DNA of 64,000 nucleotides. It comes from Amaurobius ferox (taxonomy: Eukaryota > Arthropoda > Arachnida > Araneae > Amaurobiidae). The translations under genes were made by a program, and so were the position numbers. The notes under the pieces were generated by a model. The model saw only the letters and a list, made by a program, of their open reading frames with translations, was not told where the DNA came from and did no database searches. Each line of letters starts with the position of its first letter. Position 1 is the first letter of the stretch. This document shows, piece by piece, positions 58,612-64,000 of this stretch. The stretch is from assembly GCA_951213105.1 (NCBI GenBank), contig OX578134.1, positions 137,973,793 through 138,037,792 on the forward strand. Direction: 5' to 3'.

Positions 58612-59340
58612 AAGGCAATGTCTGTGTGTCTGTCTGTCTGTTTATACACTATACGTTCAGCGACCGCGCGTCGCAGAGCTACGAAATTTGGCAATCGGAG
58701 ACCCGGGGGGATGGGAAGGGGACACGTGAAAACCGATTTTTAAAATTTTAATTTTTTTTTTTTGTTATTTAATGTTTTATGCGATTTCGACCGTTTTTTG
58801 CCATTTTTGCCCTTTTTTCTCCCCGATCCGGACATCGTAGAAAAAAACAAATCACACCAACGGAAAGAACAGACAATTGCGAGTAAAAATATATCAATTT
58901 GAACTCTCAATTTCGATTTCTAATATTTTTTAAAGATTTTAAAACAAAAGTCACTTTTGGCTCAAAAAAACGATTTTTGGTTTTTAAATTCTCGCATAGT
59001 AAAAAGTACTCATAATTTCGGCTAATAATTTACATTTTTAGAAAGCTCCGACATCTGGCTTTCTTACAAGCCCAATCTGGTCAAGAAATAACTAAAATTG
59101 GCCTCTGGATCGGAATTTTAAAGAAGTCATGATTTTAAAATTCATCGGCGGGCGAAAGAAGTTCCCATTTCCCATCGCCGGTTTCCCCCCAAGCAGGCGT
59201 TTCAATGGCGCCGGTTTGTGTCTAGGTGGAGGTGACGTCACGGTTCTGGAGCCTTAGTTCTGAATATGCATAGCGATGGGTGGGTGGGACAATAAAAAAC
59301 CGAATTAGAGTTTGTTTTCCGTTTCCCGCGCTTCCGGTTT
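58612..59340 (+). repeat. GTCT-headed dispersed repeat interrupting the P-like element
   Basis: Starts 'aaaaggcaatgtctgtgtgt' with a (GTCT)n tract, followed by 'gcagagctacgaaatttggc' and a GC-richer tail ('ggaggtgacgtcacggttct', 'ccgtttcccgcgcttccgg'). The start resembles the microsatellite-plus-core layout of Helitron/DINE-type repeats, but this family is different from the five DINE-like copies. Single copy in the window, so boundaries are approximate. Confidence 0.5.
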
Positions 59341-59383
59341 TAAATGAGTTAAGAGCTTAGCATATGTATTGTAGAAATTATTA

Positions 59384-59600
59384 TATCTATATTTTAAATG
59401 ATGGAACGATATGGATTTTTAAATGGATATTTTAAATAGATATTTTAATTTGTGGATATTGTAAATGGATATTTTAATTTTATGGATATTTTAAATGATG
59501 GAACGATGGATATTTTAATTTTATGGTATTTTAAATGATGGAACAATGGAACGAGGTTGATGGAATTAAGAGCTTAGCTTATGGTCATTTTAAATTGTAA
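59384..59600. repeat. Minisatellite around 'ggatattttaaat'
   Basis: Many imperfect copies of a 20-40-bp unit with 'gatggaacgat' and 'ggatattttaattttat'. The array is bracketed by 'taagagcttagcatatg' (about 59350) and 'taagagcttagcttatg' (about 59567). Confidence 0.85.
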
Positions 59601-59607
59601 ATTAGAG

Positions 59608-59795
59608 CGCGGGAAGTTAGCGGTAGGCCCGGGTTCGATTCCCGCCACTACCTAAACAGCCGCCGTGTTCAGGCGGAATACGATCACGTTAAACATGTGG
59701 GTCCGTAAGTCCTTCCGAGAGGTTGGTGGTAGGGGAAGGAGGGTACGGTCCCTGTGGATGCCTCCCCCACTGGGTTCCGGTCTAAATTGGGTGAA
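59608..59795 (+). mobile_element. tRNA-derived SINE (family 1), 3'-truncated
   Basis: Head with 'taggcccgggttcgattccc' and body to 'ccggtctaaattgggtg', missing the last 80-90 bp; box A is rearranged. Followed after a 30-bp gap by the next SINE. Confidence 0.9.
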
Positions 59796-59825
59796 TAAAA
59801 AGAAAGTTATGGAGATTGTCGCGGA

Positions 59826-60087
59826 GGACGCAGCAGCCCAGTGGTTAGCGCGCGGGAATTGCACTCGGTAGGCCCGGGTTCCATTCCCGCCACTGCCAAA
59901 ACTGCTGCCGTGTTCACGTGGAGTACGATCACGTTAAACATGTGCGTTCGTAAGTCCTTCCGAGAGGTTTGTGGTAGGGGAAGGACGGTACGGTCCCTGT
60001 CGATACCTCCCCCACTGGGTTCCGATCTAAATTGGGTGGCACTTCCTGGCCGTCCAAACAGTTACCTTACACCTTTCTGGTAGGTCG
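59826..60087 (+). mobile_element. tRNA-derived SINE (family 1), near full length
   Basis: Box A 'agtggttagcgcgcggg', box B 'gggttccattcc' (one change from consensus), full body, but the end after 'ctggtaggtcg' is cut where the transposase coding resumes. Confidence 0.92.
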
Positions 60088-60394
60088 CGCCAGTGAGTTT
60101 GCCACGGTCAGAATTTTCAATGGTAGCGAACAGGCTGGTCGCCAAAGGCGGCTAGTTAAAAATATAAAGGATTTAAATGAAGAGATAAATTTTCTAAAAA
60201 ATGAAAATATGCAGTTAAAAGAAAAAGTGGGAGTTCTAGAGAATGATACAAATTTACAAAAAGAAAATCAAAAGTATAATGCAAAATACATCAAGGCATT
60301 AGTGCTTCAAATTAAGCAATTGAAAAGTCGCTGTTTGCATGCCGAACAAAGCAAAGTTAAATATGCACGGAGTGAGGTTATCAATGAATTATAA
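60088..60394 (+). pseudogene. Leucine-zipper/coiled-coil part of the P-like transposase
   Basis: In-frame text from about 60088 to a TAA at 60392-60394 reads KDLNEEINFLKNENMQLKEK and VLQIKQLKSRC, a strong coiled coil of about 60 residues. In P-element and THAP9 transposases a coiled coil follows the THAP domain and mediates multimerisation. The start of the frame lies inside the preceding SINE and is not original. The stop at 60392 is followed by a related frame (60451), so the coding is interrupted here by point changes. Confidence 0.75.
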
Positions 60395-60579
60395 TTTTTA
60401 ATGAAGGACAAACACGCAGAATCCTTAAAAAGAATAAAAATTTGTCATAGATGGACTCTGACATATCAACTGGTTTAACATTGCGATGTGTGCCGAAAAA
60501 AGCTTATGTATTTTTGAAGGAGAAAATGAATTGGCCTCTTCCTTTAATTTCATCCTTAAAATATTGGGCCAAAAACGTT

Positions 60580-60890
60580 ACATGCAATCCTGGCCGGGGC
60601 TCGGTAGCCCATTGGTTAGCGCGCTGGAGTTGCACTCGGTAGGCCCGGGTTCGATTCCAGCCACTGCCAAAACTGCCGCCGTGTTCACGCGGAGTACGAT
60701 CACGTTAAACATGTGGGTCCGTAAGTCCTTCCGAGAGGTTGGTGGTAGGGGAAGGAGGGTACGGTCCCTGTGGATGCCTCCCCCACTGGGTTCCGGTCTA
60801 AATTGGGTGGCACTTCCCGGCCGTCCAAACAGTTGCCTTACACCTTTCTGGTAGGTCGGACGGTCTGGGTCTCAACATGCAATCCTGGCC
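60580..60890 (+). mobile_element. tRNA-derived SINE (family 1), recent insertion with perfect TSD
   Basis: SINE body 60596-60874 bounded by the 16-bp perfect repeat 'acatgcaatcctggcc' (60580-60595 and 60875-60890). Boxes A and B are intact. Nearly identical to the copy at 30136-30417. Its right-hand TSD reaches into the first bases of the 5S sequence, so this SINE inserted after the 5S-containing element. Confidence 0.97.
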
Positions 60891-61286
60891 AACGGCCGTA
60901 CCGTGCTGAAAACACCGGTTCTCGTTAGATCACCGAAGTTAAGCAGCATCGGGCGCGGTTAGTACTTGGGTGGGAGACCACCTGGGAACACCGCGTGTTG
61001 TTGGCACATTTCGGGCGTGGTAGCTCGGTGGTTTGCGCGCTGGATTTGCATGCTCCCACAACTGCCGTCGTGTTCATGCGGAGTACGATCACGTTAAACA
61101 TGTGGGTTCATAAGTCCTTCCGAGAGGTTGGTGATAGGGGAAGGAGGGTACGGTCCCTGTAGATGCCTCCCCCACTGGATTCCGGTCTAAATTGGGTGGC
61201 ACTTCCCGGCCGTCCAAACAGTTACCTTACACCTTTCTGGTAGGTCTGACGGTCTGGGTCTCAACAACAACAACATGCAATCTTGG
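60875..61286 (+). mobile_element. Composite 5S rRNA-tRNA SINE with target-site duplication
   Basis: The unit is 5S rRNA (60888-61005), a short linker 'acattt', a tRNA-like SINE head with box A ('ggtagctcggtggtttgcgc') but no box B, the usual SINE body and a (CAA)n tail ending at 61272. The flanks 'acatgcaatcctgg' (60875-60888) and 'acatgcaatcttgg' (61273-61286) match at 13 of 14 positions and look like its target-site duplication, so 5S and SINE appear to have inserted together. Confidence 0.75.
60888..61005 (+). rRNA. 5S rRNA sequence, retroposed
   Basis: Starts GCCAACGGCCGTACCGTG and ends GCGTGTTGTTGGC, about 118 bp, collinear with animal 5S rRNA without gaps visible by eye. Helix I ends are complementary, and the internal control region is present: box A-like 'aagttaagcagcatcgggc' and box C 'cttgggtgggagaccacctg'. 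One notable difference is 'ctcgttagatcacc', where animal 5S usually reads ctcgtccgatcacc. No TTTT terminator follows; the sequence runs directly into a tRNA-type SINE. It is a single copy inside a transposon relic, not part of a 5S array, so it is best read as a retroposed 5S pseudogene or as the head of a composite SINE. Confidence 0.92.
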
Positions 61287-61520
61287 ATTCCAAAAAATAG
61301 TTTTTGAGATATTAAAAGAAAAAGCTCAAACTGTGGATGAGTTTTCCAGATGTTCAGTTATATTGATGGACGAAATGAATATTGATGCAAAAATGTGTCA
61401 TGACATGCCAGGATGATGAAGTTTTAGGACCACACAAAAATGTCCCAAGTCGTAATGCTAAGAGGGCTGGGGCTGTTTAGGCCATAGAAACAACCCATAT
61501 ATATCGATTTTGACCAGCGC

Positions 61521-61796
61521 ATGACAGTCGATCTGCTAAATGAGCTCATTTTAAAATCTGAGGAAAATGGTTATGAAACCATGGCAGTAGTGTCCGACAT
61601 GGGAGGTAGTAATCAAGGACTGTGGAGAAATCTTGGTCTATCCGAAACAAACACCACCTTTAAAAATCCTTTTAACCCCCAAAAATATATATCTGAATTT
61701 GCTGATGTACCACATCTTCTGAAACTTCTACACAGTCATCTAATGAACCAAGACTTCATTCTCTCTTTTGGAGAAAATGTTTGTAAAACTCTATAA
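61521..61796 (+). pseudogene. P-like transposase, second half of the RNase H region
   Basis: Frame to a stop at 61794-61796: LLNELILKSEENGYETMAVVSDMGGSNQG, LWRNLGLSE, then FADVPHLLKLLHSHL. VVSDMGG.N supplies the likely second catalytic Asp of THAP9/P-type transposases, and D.PHLLKLLRN is a family hallmark. The short stretch from 61415 to 61520 contains frameshifts. The insertion domain and C-terminus expected next were not recognised in 61800-62240, so the element is truncated or too decayed. Confidence 0.8.
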
Positions 61797-62247
61797 TCAA
61801 GAAGCTATATAATCAATCTCCATACAACTAAAATTAAATAACATATGATCATACTACTAAAAATTATCAGTCAATGAAACTTGAATTAAGAGTAATATTA
61901 CAGTTGGCGGAAGTACCCAGTTTCTAAAACAATATGAGGTAACTATAACAATTAAAGCTATTCAAGCAAAATGCATTAAAATGACAAGTAAATATGGCTG
62001 GAATTAAAAGAACATGCAAGCAAACTATGTAAAATGTACAAAATATAAAACTAGAACATGGAAGAATATAAACAAAATAAGAAAGTTATGGTTTTGGAAG
62101 CTATATTAGCATATGCCTGCTTTCTTCGAGGAAGTATTGAAAGTGTTATTCTCACAAGCAACAGTTTTATTTTTGTGAAAGATAACGTGTTTTGAAATTG
62201 TTAGATTAAGCATGAGGAAGGCATTGCCAGAATTTAAATGGTTTATA
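61797..62247. other. No recognised gene
   Basis: Could hold the decayed 3' part of the P-like element. No TIR was matched to the left side. Confidence 0.4.
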
Positions 62248-62575
62248 AAGTATTAGTTTAAACAAATGTAATATAATGCTTATTTATTTGGATAGCAATT
62301 ACTTCTTGTGTTACTGCTTCATAACTGGTAGATTTTTTTAGAAATGTTATTGTAAATCTGTAATCATGAAATTTTTGCGAAATTCCGCAAAATTTCACGA
62401 TTATTAACGTTATTAAGTATTAGTTTAAACAAATGTAATATAATGCTTAGTTATTTGCATAGTAATTACTTCTTTTATTATTACTTTATAACTGGTAGAT
62501 TTTTTTAGAAATGTTATTGTAAATCTACGGCCTTGAAATTTTTGTGAAATTCGACAAAATTTCACTATTTATCTC
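62248..62575. repeat. 167-bp tandem duplication with an internal hairpin
   Basis: 'aagtattagtttaaacaaat' at 62248 recurs at 62415, and the two units remain collinear to 'aaatttcac'. Each unit has an inverted repeat around 'gaaatttttgcgaaattccg' (about 62368 and 62535). Confidence 0.85.
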
Positions 62576-62968
62576 TCGATCGTTCTATGAATGTTGACTT
62601 TTTTTCCTGTGATAAAATTGCCGACTAAGTCATGAGAAATGACCACTTGAGCACTTTTTCGCTTTTAAGACAGTTTTAATCTCTCTCCTTTCTGTCTTAT
62701 TATGCTCTCAAAGTGTAGATTTATTGATATTGCATAATACAACATTTTCTGAATGTGACTTTGTTTGTTCTAGAGCTTCTTTACCCTGCATATAGGAGCT
62801 TTAGTTTGCACACAGTCCTTATCATGCTCTTTTATCATGTGATCCCATCAGTGAAAAGTAATCTTAAAATTTTTTTTTGAATACCAATTATTGAATATTA
62901 CAATAGATTTAGGAAATTTAAATTATCAAAAAGTAAAGTAAGCGAAATGGTTTTCTTTATTATTTAAA
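62576..62968. other. No recognised feature
   Basis: Nothing supportable seen between the duplication and the satellite. Confidence 0.4.
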
Positions 62969-64000
62969 TTCTTATTTCCATTATTTTGTGTTTTTCTTTC
63001 ATGGCAACCTTGTAGTTTCAGATTGGAAGAAAAAGACAGTGCCTTAGACAAAGGAGATGGAGCTCCTCCTAGGCACATAATTATCTTTAAAATAGGAAAA
63101 ATAGTCAGGCTAAATTAAGTTAGATACAGGATTTCAGTTCTCTGTAAAGCCCCCTTTCCAAAATTCTTATTTCCATTATTTTGTGTTTTTCTTTCATGGC
63201 AACCTTGTAGTTTCAGATTGGAAGAAAAAGACAGTGCCTTAGACAAAGGAGATGGAGCTCCTCCTAGGCACATAATTATTTTTAAAATAGGAAAAATAGT
63301 CAGGCTAAATTAGGTTAGATACAGGATTTCAGTTCTCTGTAAAGCCCCCTTTCCAAAATTCTTATTTCCATTATTTTGTGTTTCTCCTTCATGGCAACCT
63401 TGTAGTTTCAGATTGGAAGAAAAAGACAGTGCCTTAGACAAAGGAGATGGAGCTCCTCCTAGGCACATAATTATAATTAAAATAGGAAAAATAGTCAGGC
63501 TAAATTAGGTTAGATACAGGATTTCAGTTCTCTGTAAAGCCCCCTTTCCAAAATTCTTATTTCCATTATTTTGTGTTTTTCTTTCATGGCAACCTTGTAG
63601 TTTCAGATTGGAAGAAAAAGACAGTACCTTAGACAAAAGAGATGGAGCTCCTCCTAGGCACATAATTATCTTTAAAATAGGAAAAATAGTCAGGCTAAAT
63701 TAGGTTAGATACAGGATTTCAGTTCTCTGTAAAGCCCCCTTTCCAAAATTCTTATTTCCATTATTTTGTGTTTTTCTTTCATGGCAACCTTGTAGTTTCA
63801 GATTGGAAGAAAAAGACAGTGCCTTATACAAAGGAGATGGAGCTCCTCCTAGGCACATAATTATCTTTAAAATAGGAAAAATAGTCAGGCTAAATTAGGT
63901 TAGATACAGGATTTCAGTTCTCTGTAAAGCCCCCTTTCCAAAATTCTTATTTCCATTATTTTGTGTTTTTCTTTCATGGCAACCTTGTAGTTTCAGATTG
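62969..64000. repeat. 195-bp satellite array, continues past the window
   Basis: 'ttcttatttccattattttg' starts at 62969, 63164, 63359, 63554, 63749 and 63944, an exact 195-bp period over at least 5.3 units. Units differ at only a few bases, so the array is young or homogenised. Each unit contains 'gatggagctcctcctaggca' and 'gtaaagccccctttcc'. No frame is open through a unit on either strand by eye. Confidence 0.97.

Larger units (their letters stand above)
60451..61415 (+). pseudogene. P-like transposase catalytic region, split by SINE insertions
   Basis: Two coding pieces flank the insertions. 60451-60579 reads KKAYVFLKEKMNWPLPLISSLKYWAKN, the conserved segment before the RNase H fold (aY..l...~~PLPs..tL..w). 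After the SINE/5S block, 61280-61415 reads FQKIVFEILKEKA, then FSRCSVILMDEMNIDAKM, containing the DE(M) strand with the likely first catalytic Asp. The interruption (60580-61272) must be younger than the transposon. A stop follows at about 61414. Confidence 0.8.

Noticed and set aside
60486..60854. 122-codon ORF and similar frames through the SINEs at 30107, 59665 and 59841
   Set aside because: The same peptide recurs in every SINE copy because the SINE body happens to be open in one frame; it is Pol III-derived non-coding sequence.

Overview
This is an AT-rich, intron- and repeat-dominated piece of an animal nuclear genome. The mix fits an arthropod, most likely an arachnid such as a spider, but that is an inference: tRNA-derived SINEs ending in a CAA-type tail, Tc1/mariner remnants including a DUF4817-like fragment, a THAP9/P-like transposon, a Penelope-like element, Copia, Jockey-like LINE and Helitron-like sequence, GTCT/GTCC microsatellites and very long (TA)n tracts. 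No bacterial-style gene layout, operon, CRISPR array or phage is present.

Layout. 1-9 kb: a 127-bp tandem array, a DINE-like repeat copy, a foldback MITE set in (TA)n, then a head-to-tail series of Helitron-like copies ending in CTAG, and CA repeats. 9-17 kb: a candidate terminal exon (10079-10286), a 290-bp duplication split by a SINE, a second DINE-like copy, a second SINE family and a transposase N-terminal fragment. 17-31 kb: a third DINE-like copy, a nearly full-length but dead Tc1-like element, a second truncated Tc1-like element, a second foldback MITE, several SINEs and the longest (TA)n tract. 31-45 kb: more DINE-like and Helitron-like copies, a hammerhead-ribozyme-like motif, a foldback structure invaded by a 5'-truncated LINE, and a short ORF with a signal-peptide-like start. 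45-51 kb: a decayed coiled-coil (gag-like) ORF, a broken Copia pol gene, a Penelope-like element with a GIY-YIG domain and a hammerhead-like motif downstream, and a degenerate array of roughly 285-bp units. 51-58 kb: the stretch with fewest recognisable repeats, holding the best host-gene exon, a BORCS6 (lyspersin)-like exon with both splice sites. 58-62 kb: a THAP9/P-element-like transposon torn apart by SINEs, a GTCT-rich repeat and a 5S rRNA sequence. 62-64 kb: a 167-bp duplication, then a 195-bp satellite running off the end.

The pieces mostly do not work together as a pathway. The window is a record of successive insertions, many with readable target-site duplications. The clearest unusual items are a 5S rRNA/tRNA-SINE composite into whose 5' junction a second SINE has inserted, two independent hammerhead-like motifs (one exactly where a Penelope element would carry it), and palindromic MITEs whose arms contain a transposase fragment. 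I found no convincing new multi-gene system. All coding calls were made by eye; none was checked by database search.
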